A stretch of 64,000 nt of DNA. Source: a virus. Shown here piece by piece: positions 1 to 9,148 of this stretch. The notes beneath the pieces are model-generated. The model made no database searches, was not told the DNA's origin, and saw only the letters and a program-made list of their open reading frames with translations. The translations under genes and the position numbers were made by a program. The stretch's first letter is position 1; the number at the start of each line of letters is the position of its first letter. The DNA lies in the IMG/VR virus record IMGVR_UViG_3300031616_000001, positions 1 to 64,000 of that record; one strand, given 5' to 3'.

Positions 1-2574
1 CAGGCGCTGATCAGTACCGGCCAGGTCGGCCCGCAGGTGCTCGAGTCGGCCACGGCAGCCGCGGCAAAGTACGGCGAGGCCACGGGCAAGAGCGCCAAGG
101 AGGTCGCGGCGGACTACGCCGGCATGGGCCAGGACGTGGCCAAGTGGGCCGCCGAGCACAACCGCCAGCTGAACTTCATCAGCGCCGCGCAGTACGACCA
201 GATCAAGAGCCTGCAGGACCAGGGGCGCGCCGCCGATGCGCAGGCCATCGTCTACGACGCGCTGAACAAGCGCTTCACGACCCTCGACCAGAACCTTGGC
301 ACGATCGAGAAGACGCTCAAGGCCGTCAAGGGCGGCTGGAACTCGTTCTGGGATGCAGCCTTCGATGTCGGCCGCTCGGAGACGATCGAGGACAAGATCA
401 AGCGCGCCGAAGACGCGGCGGCCGCGCTCAGCAGGCGCCTGACCGATGGCCGTGCCGGCAACCCGGCGTTCTCGTCGGCGCCAGCGCTGCGCGCGCAAGA
501 CGACCCAGCCAATGATCCCGCCGAGCGCGCGCGCGTCGCGGGGCTGGCCGCTGGCAAGTCTGAAGAAGCCGTCGAACTTAAGCGCCTGAAGATCGCGCAG
601 GACAGCGCGGTGCTGCGCACCGCCGAGAACGCCGCCATCACGCAGCGCGTCATCGACGGCAAGGCCTTGGTCAAGCAGTACCAGGATGAGGCGAAGGGTG
701 TCACCGCCTACCAGAGCGAGCTCAAGAAGCTGCAGTCGCAATTCGCCGACGCCGAGCGCATCGGGAACCCGTACTCGCCTGAAGCCCAGGCCGAGGCCTT
801 GAAGGGCTTGAAGAAGAAGTTCACCGACAGCCAGGGCATCAACGAGAGCGATGCGCAGCGCAAGGCTCTGCTCGCGCAGGACCTGAAGTTCTCGAAGGAC
901 AACCTCGAGCAGCAGAAGGATCTGCTGCAGTTCAATCAGCAGGCGCTCGCGGCGATCTACGCTGGCGGCAATGTCTCGCTGCAGGCCTACTACGACGAGC
1001 GTCGCCAGATCACGGCGCGCGGCGTGCAGAATGAACTCGACGCGCTCGTCGACGAGCAGGCGCGGCTTGAGGTTGAACTCGAGAAGGGCGCCTTCAAGGA
1101 TCCCCACCAGAAGATCGAGTTGCAGACGCAGTTGAACGACACCGTGGCGAAGTCGGTCAAGGTTCAACGCGAGGCCGCGCAGGCCGCGACGCTGTCGTCG
1201 CTCGAGGAGGCCGCGGCGTTCAAGGCGCTCGGCGATCGCGTCCAGGACTATCGCGCCCAGCTGCTCCAACTCGAAGGCGACGAGGAAGGCGCCGCGCGCA
1301 TCCGCGCCGCGATCACCGAGCAGAACGCGAAACAGTTCGCGCGTCAATCCGGCGGCCAGATCACCGAGAACGACGTAGGGCGCCAGACGCGTGCGATCGC
1401 CGCGGCGAACCAACTCGCGGAGATCCAGCGCAAGCTCAGTGTGGCCACGTCCGAGGCGGCACGCGCCGAGGAGACGTTCACGCTGCGCTCTACACAGGCC
1501 GGCGACAACCTGATCGAGCGCGACACCGGCATCTACCAGCTACGCGCCGCGGCGCTGGTGCAACTCGGCGAACTCGCTGACAAGGCGCGTGAGCTGGCCG
1601 ACGCGTCGACGGACCCGAAGATCAAGACGTATGCCGAGGACCTGGCGCTGCAGTACGCCAAGGCGGCCGACGCCGTCGACCCGGCGATCACGCGGCTGCG
1701 CAGCGGCGCCGACGAGATGGCGTCGTCGTTCCGCGGCACCTTCGATTCGATCGCCAGTGGCGCGCTGACCGGCAACGACGCCATCAAGACGCTCGGCAAG
1801 ACCGTGCAGACCACGCTGACGAAGACCTTCATCAGCGAGCCGCTCGAGGCCGCGCTGAAAGGCGGCCTGCGCAAGCTTGTCGACGGCGATGGCATCGGTG
1901 CCTTCCTGCGACTCGGCACGCCGAGCGCGCAGGCGGGCGCCGGCATCGATGTGGCAGGCGCCGGCTACTCGCCGGCCAAGGATTCGCAGACGGCCAGCGA
2001 AGCCTTTGACGCGCTGCAAAGCAGTCTTGGCAGTGTCGTGAGCAGCACGGTCACGCAGACCACGGTGACGAACACCGCGACTTCGGCGCTGACGTCGATG
2101 ACGGCCGCCGCGCAGGCGGCGGCGTATGCGCTGCAGTTGATCGCTTCGCAGAGCGGGGGCGAAGCCGATCTCTTCAAGCAGATCGCCGGTGCGTCAGGAA
2201 GTGGCAGCGGTGTCAGCGACGTCGGTGGCGTCAACGCGGGCTATCCCGCCTACGGGTTGGCGAACGGCACGAACTACGTGCCCTACGACGGCTTCAAGGC
2301 GACGCTGCACAAAGGCGAGAGCGTGACGCCGGCGAAGTACAACCCGGCCGCCGGCGGCCGAGGCTCCTCGAGTGGCGGGGATCAGATCCAGATCGTCAAC
2401 AACGGCGCGCCGGTGAACGTGGAGAGTTCATCGACCACGACGGGTGCCGACGGCAGGCGGCTCAAGAAGATCGTGATCGGCGCCTTTCGTGACGACATCG
2501 GGACCGGCGGCCCGATGAGCCAGACGATGCAGAGCAAGTTCGGCGTGGCTCGTCGCAACCCGAAGCGCGGGTAG
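1..2574 (+). CDS. tail tape measure protein, 5'-truncated by window edge
   Basis: The frame is open from base 1, so the true start lies upstream; at least 857 residues are present. The protein is long, Ala/Gln/Lys/Glu-rich and helical, with many heptad-like stretches (for example the region around residues 180-480), and ends in a Gly/Ser-rich segment and a short C-terminal domain. This is the usual make-up of lambda-family tape measure proteins, which set tail length and occupy the tail tube. The C-terminal part near 2240-2400 (GYPAYGLANGTNYVPYDGF) resembles the C-terminal region common in such proteins. It is followed at once by minor tail genes in the expected order. Role and family by architecture and context; confidence high. 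Confidence 0.9.
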   Translation, partial: QALISTGQVGPQVLESATAAAAKYGEATGKSAKEVAADYAGMGQDVAKWAAEHNRQLNFISAAQYDQIKSLQDQGRAADAQAIVYDALNKRFTTLDQNLGTIEKTLKAVKGGWNSFWDAAFDVGRSETIEDKIKRAEDAAAALSRRLTDGRAGNPAFSSAPALRAQDDPANDPAERARVAGLAAGKSEEAVELKRLKIAQDSAVLRTAENAAITQRVIDGKALVKQYQDEAKGVTAYQSELKKLQSQFADAERIGNPYSPEAQAEALKGLKKKFTDSQGINESDAQRKALLAQDLKFSKDNLEQQKDLLQFNQQALAAIYAGGNVSLQAYYDERRQITARGVQNELDALVDEQARLEVELEKGAFKDPHQKIELQTQLNDTVAKSVKVQREAAQAATLSSLEEAAAFKALGDRVQDYRAQLLQLEGDEEGAARIRAAITEQNAKQFARQSGGQITENDVGRQTRAIAAANQLAEIQRKLSVATSEAARAEETFTLRSTQAGDNLIERDTGIYQLRAAALVQLGELADKARELADASTDPKIKTYAEDLALQYAKAADAVDPAITRLRSGADEMASSFRGTFDSIASGALTGNDAIKTLGKTVQTTLTKTFISEPLEAALKGGLRKLVDGDGIGAFLRLGTPSAQAGAGIDVAGAGYSPAKDSQTASEAFDALQSSLGSVVSSTVTQTTVTNTATSALTSMTAAAQAAAYALQLIASQSGGEADLFKQIAGASGSGSGVSDVGGVNAGYPAYGLANGTNYVPYDGFKATLHKGESVTPAKYNPAAGGRGSSSGGDQIQIVNNGAPVNVESSSTTTGADGRRLKKIVIGAFRDDIGTGGPMSQTMQSKFGVARRNPKRG

Positions 2575-2577
2575 GTT

Positions 2578-3162
2578 ATGAAGAATTCGGATGTGACGGC
2601 AGTGATTCTGTCCGCGTCGCTTCAGCGCGCGCGGCGCAGCATCGACGGCGTCCGAGTCCTGACGCATGTGGGCCGTTTTGGCGATGCCGCCGGCCTGCTC
2701 GATGCGCGCCTGGCCGCGCTGCAGCGCGTGGACACCGAGTGGTTCTTCTTCCTTGACGACGACGACGAACTGCCGCCCGACTACCTGCGCGTGCTCGATC
2801 TGTGCAAGACCGCCGGAACGCCGATCGCCTACACCGACGAGAAGATCGCTCACGAGAGCGGCGGCTTCATCGTTCGCAAGTCGAGCGACTATTCAGCGGA
2901 CAAGTTCATCGCGAACCGCATGCTGATCCACCACCTGGCGGTCTGCAGAACTGAGGCGGCACTCCGCGCGTCCAGCGTGATTCCGCGCGGGACGTACGCG
3001 GTCGAGAACCTGCTCTTCTTCGAAGTCGCGAAAGGTGGTGCCACCTACATCCCGGAAGTCGGCTACATCTGGCATCGGCGCAATACCGGCCTGAGCCGGC
3101 ACCCGTCGATCCTGATCGGCATGATTCAAAGCGCGACGTGGGCGCATAGGAATCGAACATGA
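2578..3162 (+). CDS. glycosyltransferase family 2-like protein inside tail operon
   Basis: 194 residues. The central motif WFFFLDDDDELPPDYLRVLD (about residues 55-74) is the DxD-type metal/nucleotide-sugar motif of GT-A fold glycosyltransferases. A later TYIPEVGYIWHRRN segment fits the C-terminal part of GT2 enzymes, where a His/Arg-rich end often closes the active site. The usual N-terminal Rossmann start is short, so this may be a reduced enzyme. It starts 3 bp after the tape measure stop and its own stop overlaps the next ATG, so it is part of the tail operon. It might glycosylate a tail or tip protein, or modify a surface sugar; the substrate cannot be read from sequence. Catalytic class moderately sure, role unknown. 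Confidence 0.6.
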   Translation: MKNSDVTAVILSASLQRARRSIDGVRVLTHVGRFGDAAGLLDARLAALQRVDTEWFFFLDDDDELPPDYLRVLDLCKTAGTPIAYTDEKIAHESGGFIVRKSSDYSADKFIANRMLIHHLAVCRTEAALRASSVIPRGTYAVENLLFFEVAKGGATYIPEVGYIWHRRNTGLSRHPSILIGMIQSATWAHRNRT

Positions 3163-4175
3163 GCTTCGCGCTCGGCTGGTACTACGGCAATCCGAGGCCG
3201 AAGTTCGAACCACCGGACGATCTCGGCAACTCCGCTAACTTTTCACCGTCGAACTCTGGGGCCCCCGGAGAGATCGACACGAGCCTCGCTGACTTCTATG
3301 CGGGCGTCGCCGACGTGACGACAGAGACGGTCGTGTGGAGTACGGAGTGGGTGCCTGTTGTTGCCGACCCAGCGCCGTTCATCAACTACCCGCTCGGAGA
3401 GAACGCAGGACCGATCCGCATTCACACGGGTCCCGATGACGACAACTACACCCTGTTCATCGGAACACTGAACTTGACGGCGACGGTGGACGGTGTTCCG
3501 CTGGATGGCCACTTGCGGATCGTGATGGCCGAGGGCGGCTCATACGGGAACTTCGCTTGGGACTTCGTCTCAGGAACCGGCGGCGGGTCGGGCAGCCCAT
3601 GCCTTCCGGAACTGCTGGCGCCAGCCGGAACTCCGGTGTTTCTGGAGAACGGGCATGCGCAGCAGCTGCGCTCGGTGTACCGCGATGTCGCGATGGGAAC
3701 CGGTCACATGCGGCGGATCCGGACGCGCACGATCGCGCCACGGACCGTGGCGGTTTCGTGGTTCGTCGATGCCAACAAGGTCCAGGCGATCGAAGCCTGG
3801 CACGAAGGCTCCTTGCGAGTTGGTGTCGAGCCATTCGCAGCGCGCATCGCGCGTATCGGCGGACGTGGTCTCACGTGGTGGCGGGCGACGTGGGTCGGGC
3901 CGCTGGTCTATACGCCGCTCAACTCCAAGCACTGGCGAGTCAACGGCGATCTCTTTCTGAGTTGCGGTGGCGGCCTCGAAGGTCCAGTGAGTACGAGCGC
4001 GCGAGTCGAGTTCGAAGTGGCGCTGCGCGCTACGGCGAGCGCGGTCATAACGGCATACGCGGCCGTCGAGTTCGTTGCCGAACTCAAGCAACAGTTCGTC
4101 GGCCCGACCTTGCGTGGGACGTCCTCCGGCGAACTCCGAACCACTACCAGCGGGGAGACCCGCATCACGCGGTGA
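3159..4175 (+). CDS. minor tail protein
   Basis: 338 residues, starting in an ATGA overlap with the previous gene. No catalytic motif or signal peptide. The protein is beta-rich with many Trp, Gly and Thr. The region around residues 165-300 (SVYRDVAMGTGHMRRIRTRT, then AIEAWHEGSLRVGVEPFA) has the same pattern as the 131-residue protein two genes downstream: a helix with Trp, a 'GxxxF' turn, and a strand pair ending in an 'E(V/L)xxR'-like end. The two probably share a tail domain. Position between tape measure and the DUF1833/NlpC genes matches the minor tail block of lambda-like phages. Exact structural role not identifiable. Confidence 0.7.
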   Translation: MSFALGWYYGNPRPKFEPPDDLGNSANFSPSNSGAPGEIDTSLADFYAGVADVTTETVVWSTEWVPVVADPAPFINYPLGENAGPIRIHTGPDDDNYTLFIGTLNLTATVDGVPLDGHLRIVMAEGGSYGNFAWDFVSGTGGGSGSPCLPELLAPAGTPVFLENGHAQQLRSVYRDVAMGTGHMRRIRTRTIAPRTVAVSWFVDANKVQAIEAWHEGSLRVGVEPFAARIARIGGRGLTWWRATWVGPLVYTPLNSKHWRVNGDLFLSCGGGLEGPVSTSARVEFEVALRATASAVITAYAAVEFVAELKQQFVGPTLRGTSSGELRTTTSGETRITR

Positions 4176-4182
4176 GCATCAC

Positions 4183-4740
4183 ATGAGCTTGACGATTGGA
4201 GATCTCACGCCGGCGGCACTGCCGCTCGCGCGTAGCACGCTCTTCGAGATTGAAATTCCGGGGTCGCCAGGTGGGTCTGCCCGAGTGCCGCTTGCGCCCG
4301 GCATCTTCCCGGATCCGGATGGCGAGGAAGGCAAATCGCTTGTCGTCGACGAGAACGGCGATTTCGCATGGGAGTTCCAGCCCTTCTCCGAGCGGATTCC
4401 GCTGTCGGATCTGACGACATCCCTGACCGCGGGAACCTCCGTCGGCTACTGGCGGCCGCCGTTCGACGCTGTCGATGTCAAGGTCCGCGCATCGCTGCTC
4501 GTCGCGTCATCTGGTGGCGACGTCGTAGTCGACATGAACAAGAACGGCGCCACGATGCTCAACGCGAAGCTGGCGGTTCACCAGGGTGACGTGTCCAGCG
4601 TGTCTGGATCGCCGACGTCGCCGTCGTACCTGCTGACCACGTGGAACGAAGACGATCTGATCGCCTTCGACATCGACTCCGCCGGCACCGGCGCCAAAGG
4701 CCTCATCGTCACCGTCACCGGCAAGCGGGCGTCCCTGTGA
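4183..4740 (+). CDS. tail-associated protein of unknown function
   Basis: 185 residues. The ATG at 4183 is chosen over upstream in-frame starts because it follows the preceding stop by 7 bp and gives a methionine-led protein without antisense-like sequence. No motif recognised. Pro/Gly-rich N-terminal half, then a compact beta-rich half (residues 85-185) with SLLVASSGGDVVVDMNKNGA and a Thr/Val-rich end, which looks like a structural jelly-roll or Ig-like module. In the tail operon; likely virion component. Confidence 0.6.
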   Translation: MSLTIGDLTPAALPLARSTLFEIEIPGSPGGSARVPLAPGIFPDPDGEEGKSLVVDENGDFAWEFQPFSERIPLSDLTTSLTAGTSVGYWRPPFDAVDVKVRASLLVASSGGDVVVDMNKNGATMLNAKLAVHQGDVSSVSGSPTSPSYLLTTWNEDDLIAFDIDSAGTGAKGLIVTVTGKRASL

Positions 4741-4759
4741 TGCAGCGCCTGATCTGACC

Positions 4760-5155
4760 ATGGCCGACCTTCTTGTGTACCCGACGAATCTGCCGGGGCC
4801 GAGAACCGCGCCTTTCTCACCGATAGAGCGTCGCATGCTATCGAGTCTGCCTGGCCCTCGCCAGTTGCGACCGATGCAGCGCGATCGCCACGCGATCCAG
4901 GACCTGGACTTCATCTACACGCACGACGAGCTCGCGGTCTTCACGACGTGGCTGGAGACACCGCTCGTCCTGGCCGGCGCATGGTTCACCGCGATGTGGG
5001 CACAACCCCAGGGCGGACCGGGAGTGCGGCGCTTCGTTGGTCAGCCGAGTTACCCGGTCTATTTCCCCAGCGTCGGATGGAACGTGCGCGCGTCGGTGGA
5101 AGTGCGTGGCTCAGGCCTCACCGAGATCTACGGCAGCGGTGGCGCTGGCGGATAG
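4760..5155 (+). CDS. small minor tail protein
   Basis: 131 residues. Shows the pattern DLDFIYTHDELAVFTTWLE ... GAWFTAMW ... RFVGQPSYPVYFPSVGW ... VRASVEVRGSG, shared in outline with the C-terminal half of the 338-residue protein upstream. That pattern suggests a domain in which a helix bearing Trp packs on a beta sheet. No signal or membrane segment; a Gly-rich tail (YGSGGAGG) ends the protein. Tail operon position implies a virion or assembly role. Confidence 0.6.
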   Translation: MADLLVYPTNLPGPRTAPFSPIERRMLSSLPGPRQLRPMQRDRHAIQDLDFIYTHDELAVFTTWLETPLVLAGAWFTAMWAQPQGGPGVRRFVGQPSYPVYFPSVGWNVRASVEVRGSGLTEIYGSGGAGG

Positions 5156-5180
5156 CCGGCACGAACGTACTGAACGAAAA

Positions 5181-5726
5181 ATGCCAACGTACCAACCAGC
5201 AGAACGCGGCGCCCAGCTCAGCTGGGAGCTCCTCGAGGGCGTCGTGACTGTGCCCCTGGAAAGAGCACTGCTGAGCGCCTTCGAGATCTATCACCCGTTG
5301 AGCGGGCGACATCGATACGTCGCCGACGAGCAGAATCTTTTGGCAACGATCGAGCCAGGCGCCCCAGCCGATGCGAATGAAGAGGTGCTGTGGGAAGCGT
5401 TGCCGGTCACAGTCGGCAAGCCCGAGCAGAGCGCCGCTGCAGCGTCTCCGAACGTCTCGCTGAGCCTTGACAACGTCGCCGGCCTCATGGCCAAAGAGAT
5501 GGACAAGACGCGCGGTTCACTTGATCCGTGGGTCGTGACCGAGCGCCTATATGCATCTGACGACACCGGCGGTCCCGCCGTGCTGCCGCCGACCGTCATG
5601 TACATCAGCAACGTCCGGCTGCAAGACGCCGCCGTCGTCATCACGGCCAGCTATGGCGAGCCGGCGAACGTCGACGTGCCGAAGACAACCTTCAATCGGT
5701 TCGAGTACCCGGGCCTGATGAAATGA
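5181..5726 (+). CDS. DUF1833 family tail protein
   Basis: 181 residues. Start placed at the ATG at 5181 rather than 5037, since the family pattern begins just after it: ERALLSAFEIYHPLSG near residue 25, LSLDNVAGLMAKEMDK in the middle and RLYASDDTGG / NVRLQDAAVVITASYG toward the end. These agree with the phage DUF1833 family, which sits between minor tail proteins and the NlpC/P60 gene in many siphophages. Stop overlaps the next ATG (ATGA). Function in the family is unknown, probably tail tip assembly. Confidence 0.75.
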   Translation: MPTYQPAERGAQLSWELLEGVVTVPLERALLSAFEIYHPLSGRHRYVADEQNLLATIEPGAPADANEEVLWEALPVTVGKPEQSAAAASPNVSLSLDNVAGLMAKEMDKTRGSLDPWVVTERLYASDDTGGPAVLPPTVMYISNVRLQDAAVVITASYGEPANVDVPKTTFNRFEYPGLMK

Positions 5727-6148
5727 CCTCTGTGACATTGCATTGGGCTGCTGCCTACGTCGGCAAGCCCTGGCGGAGCGCTGCCTGCGGCCCGCTCGCC
5801 TACTACTGCTGGGGTCTAGTACAACGACTCTGCCAGATTCGCCTGGCCGCACGGATGCCGGATCTGGTCATCGGTGACGACAACCAAGCGGCCATCATGG
5901 AGGCCGTCCGCGACCTCGGGTGGTCTCGGGTAGACGGCGAGCCGCGAGAGGACGACATCATCCTCGCGCGTCGACGCGACGGTGCCCGTCATTGCGGCTA
6001 TATAGTTCACGATGGCCGCCGCCTTGGCGTTCTCCATGCTGACGGTCACATGAGTTCGAGCGGCCCCGTTGGGGCCGTCGTCTTCCAGACCGTCGCCGAG
6101 TTCACGAGCGGCGGCTACAGCGATCTCGAATTCTGGAGGCGCGCTTGA
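5723..6148 (+). CDS. NlpC/P60-type tail assembly peptidase
   Basis: 141 residues. The signature is GPLAYYCWGLV, with the presumed catalytic Cys at about residue 29, and RHCGYIVHDGRRLGVLHA, with the presumed His near residue 90. This arrangement is that of NlpC/P60 proteins such as the C-terminal domain of lambda gpK. The family cleaves peptidoglycan stem peptides; in phages the enzyme sits at the tail tip and helps cell wall passage or tail assembly. It is directly before the TipJ gene, overlapping it by 4 bp, which is the standard order. No JAB/Mpr1 partner domain is fused here. Confidence 0.8.
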   Translation: MTSVTLHWAAAYVGKPWRSAACGPLAYYCWGLVQRLCQIRLAARMPDLVIGDDNQAAIMEAVRDLGWSRVDGEPREDDIILARRRDGARHCGYIVHDGRRLGVLHADGHMSSSGPVGAVVFQTVAEFTSGGYSDLEFWRRA

Positions 6149-9111
6149 GCGCGCGCGTGTTCGGCCTGCAGCAGCCCGTGATGGGTGTGTCCCGCAACCC
6201 GCTGCTCGACCTGCGCGAGATCGACATGCACCCCGTGCCGGTCGGCGTATCGCTGGCCAGCTTGAAGCCAGAGGCAAAGGGGGCGTTGCGCTGCTATCGC
6301 AATGGCGAGCCGCTGTACCCCGTCACCGGCCGGCAGTTCAAGCACTACCAGCAGATGAATCGCAAAGGCCGCGCCGATGACGCGCGGCGCTATCTCGGCC
6401 GCGCGGCGCGGCGCGGCCTGAACTGGCAGAACGCCAAGACGCGACCCGGCGACATCGTCACTTGGCACGAGATCCCGCAGGACAAGGAAGACGGCCGCAC
6501 GTTGCTTCAAATCGCGGCGGTCATCGTATCGATCGCTTACCCGGCGTTCGCTCCGTATGCCGCGGCAGCGATGGTGGCGTTCAACATCTTCGTTCCGCCG
6601 ACCCAACGGAACCTGCAGCAGCTCGATGCCGCCAACGGTGTCTTCAGCACCAGCCTTGACGGCAATCAGGCTCGACTCGACCAGCCAATCTGGCGCAACT
6701 GCGGCCTCAACAAGATCACGCCGCCGTTCGCTGCGCAGCCCTACTACGAGTTTCTTCCATCCGGCAAGAAGGACGGCGAAGGCCGCGACATCGACGCCGA
6801 CCAGTACTACTTCGTCGTCTTCGCGGTTGGCATGGGCAGGAACGATCCGCGTCGCGTACTGATCGGGAAGACGCCGGCCACTCACTTCCAGGACATCCTC
6901 GAAAGCAACTATCTAAAACCCGGTGAGCAGCCGCATCGCGCGCTGTGCAACGTCACGACCTCGACGGAAGTCGCTGGCCTCGAGATGGAGAGCGACGGTC
7001 GGTATATCGGCGGCTACGTTGCATCGCAGCCACGACGCAAGGCTGTGAGGATCGGTATCGACATGGCCGCGACCCAGGGCCTCGGCACAACAGAAACCGT
7101 TGGCGAAGACGCAGGTCAGCCCAAGCCGATCACGATCAGCTGGCGCATCGAAGCGCGCGAGATCGACAACTATGCGCGGCCTTTGACAACATGGGTTGTG
7201 CTAGGCGACGAAGAGCGCACAGGCAACACCAACACGCCACAACGCTGGACGTCGACATACACGTTGACGACGCCGGCACGCGTCGAAGTGCGAGCCGTGC
7301 GCACCGACATCAAGGACACGAATCCCAACACGCGCAACGCGCTGCAATGGATTGGGCTACGCGCATATCTCCAGGATGGCGCGCCGCTGCAGCAGCACTG
7401 CGCGCACTACGAGATCGTGATGCGCGCAAGCGAGCAACTCAGCGGCCAGGCGCAGCGCGACTTCGCCATCATCAACCAGGGCTATGCGCGGACATGGCAT
7501 CCGGACACCGGGTGGTCGTGCTTTGGCGGCGAATACGACAGCTACACGGCGACACGCAACCCGGCCTGGTATCTCGCCGACTTGTGGACCGATCCAAACT
7601 GGGGCGAAGGCCTGCCCGACGAGCGCATCGACCTGCAAGGCCTGTACGAATGGTCGCTGGTGTGCGATGCCCGGCAGGACCGCTTCGACTACACCTTCGA
7701 CAAGTCGATGAATGCCTGGGACGCGGCGCAACTGATCGCGCGCGCCGGCCGCGCGCGCTGCTTCCGTCGCTTCGGCATCAACACGATTGCGCGTGACGAT
7801 CTGCAGACGCTGCCGAAGACCGCGTTCTCGCCGCGCAACACGCTGCCCGGCACCATGGCTTGCGATGAAACCACGCCGGGTCTGAACGTCTCCGACGGCT
7901 ACGTCATCGAGTTCAAGAGCAACGTCTCGTGGGACGTCGACACCGTCGATTGCCCTTGCCCTGGATTCACGGTGAGAGACCCCGGTGACCCGCGCCACGA
8001 CCCCGCGCTACCCATCATGTCGCGGCCGATCTTTGACCGGATCGACGGCATTCAAGGCGCTATTCACGCCGAGCGTGAGGGATTGTTCCAGGCAGCCGCG
8101 ATGATGCTGCGCACGCGCACCGTGAGTTGCACGACGACGATGGAGGGCATGGTCCTGGCCTACATGGACCCGCTGCGATGGCAGCCCGAGGTCGGCGGTT
8201 TCGGTCAGAGCGGCGACGTCACCTTCTGGAACCCAGAGACTTTGGTCATGGGTCTATCGGAACCCGCCGACTTCGCCGGCAGCGGCTCGAGCTTTTTGAC
8301 ACTCATGCGTGACGACGGCAGCCTCACCGATGCCGTCGAAGTCACGCCGGGCCTGACGACACGTGAGGTCCAACTGCCGTCAGCGCCTGACTTCGAAATC
8401 ATCCTCGACGACGGCACGCGCGACCGTCCGAAGTTCTTTCTTGGCCATCTCGACCAGATGGCGCGCATCACGTCAATCGCTGACGGCGGCAAGAGCGACG
8501 CGGATGACGGTGAAGAGGGCGCGCAGCTCTTTGAGATCACGGGATTCATTGACGACGAGCGCGTGCACACGGCGGACCTGCACCTGCTGCCTGGGCCCGG
8601 TGAGATCCAGGATCCCGTCGACGACGGTGACGACGCCGGCGGCGGTGACGGCGGCGGCGATACCCTCATCCTCATCAGGCTCACGGCTCACGAGCTCGTC
8701 GACGGCCAGGCGATCGGCGGCGGCGGCATCAAGGTCGAGTTCACGATGCGCAACAACGGGACGATGTCGATCACGCAGGTGCGGAACGACGAGCCCGACA
8801 CGCATGACGTCGTCTCCGAGTGGGCGCTGGTACCGGTCGAGGTGACAGACGCCGCTCGCTTCGAAGTCATGGTCGCGCCGCCGGCCTGGGCGAATCCATC
8901 CGTCTTCGGCTCCGCCATCAACACATGGCTGAGCCTCGACACCGAGCGGTCTTGGTACTGCAACGGCACCAATGGCGGCGGCGAGGGCGTCGTCGGAGTG
9001 GACGGCGTGCGCATCCCGCTGCAGGTGACGATCCGCGAGATCGCCACCGGTGCCGTTCAAGAGTCGCAAACCTTTGGCATGACGGTCTGGGCGAGTGGCA
9101 TTGGCTTCTGA
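6145..9111 (+). CDS. tail tip / host specificity protein J-like (TipJ)
   Basis: 988 residues starting with TTG in a 4-bp overlap. The N-terminal ~120 residues (ubiquitin-like 'HPVPVGVSLASLKPEAKG', then GDIVTWHEIPQDKEDGRT) lead into a hydrophobic stretch at about 118-152. The large central region carries the TipJ phage-tail pattern GYARTWHPDTGWSCF, NPAWYLADLWTDPNWG and RFDYTFDKSMNAWDAAQLIA at about 450-535. A Gly/Asp linker (DDGDDAGGGDGGGD, about 825-840) separates a C-terminal beta-rich module that probably contacts the receptor or fibre. Proteins of this type form the tail tip hub and determine host specificity. Family sure, receptor unknown. Confidence 0.88.
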   Translation: MSARVFGLQQPVMGVSRNPLLDLREIDMHPVPVGVSLASLKPEAKGALRCYRNGEPLYPVTGRQFKHYQQMNRKGRADDARRYLGRAARRGLNWQNAKTRPGDIVTWHEIPQDKEDGRTLLQIAAVIVSIAYPAFAPYAAAAMVAFNIFVPPTQRNLQQLDAANGVFSTSLDGNQARLDQPIWRNCGLNKITPPFAAQPYYEFLPSGKKDGEGRDIDADQYYFVVFAVGMGRNDPRRVLIGKTPATHFQDILESNYLKPGEQPHRALCNVTTSTEVAGLEMESDGRYIGGYVASQPRRKAVRIGIDMAATQGLGTTETVGEDAGQPKPITISWRIEAREIDNYARPLTTWVVLGDEERTGNTNTPQRWTSTYTLTTPARVEVRAVRTDIKDTNPNTRNALQWIGLRAYLQDGAPLQQHCAHYEIVMRASEQLSGQAQRDFAIINQGYARTWHPDTGWSCFGGEYDSYTATRNPAWYLADLWTDPNWGEGLPDERIDLQGLYEWSLVCDARQDRFDYTFDKSMNAWDAAQLIARAGRARCFRRFGINTIARDDLQTLPKTAFSPRNTLPGTMACDETTPGLNVSDGYVIEFKSNVSWDVDTVDCPCPGFTVRDPGDPRHDPALPIMSRPIFDRIDGIQGAIHAEREGLFQAAAMMLRTRTVSCTTTMEGMVLAYMDPLRWQPEVGGFGQSGDVTFWNPETLVMGLSEPADFAGSGSSFLTLMRDDGSLTDAVEVTPGLTTREVQLPSAPDFEIILDDGTRDRPKFFLGHLDQMARITSIADGGKSDADDGEEGAQLFEITGFIDDERVHTADLHLLPGPGEIQDPVDDGDDAGGGDGGGDTLILIRLTAHELVDGQAIGGGGIKVEFTMRNNGTMSITQVRNDEPDTHDVVSEWALVPVEVTDAARFEVMVAPPAWANPSVFGSAINTWLSLDTERSWYCNGTNGGGEGVVGVDGVRIPLQVTIREIATGAVQESQTFGMTVWASGIGF

Positions 9112-9148
9112 AGCCAATAGTCATTGCGCTGGAGATTGAGGAAATCAC

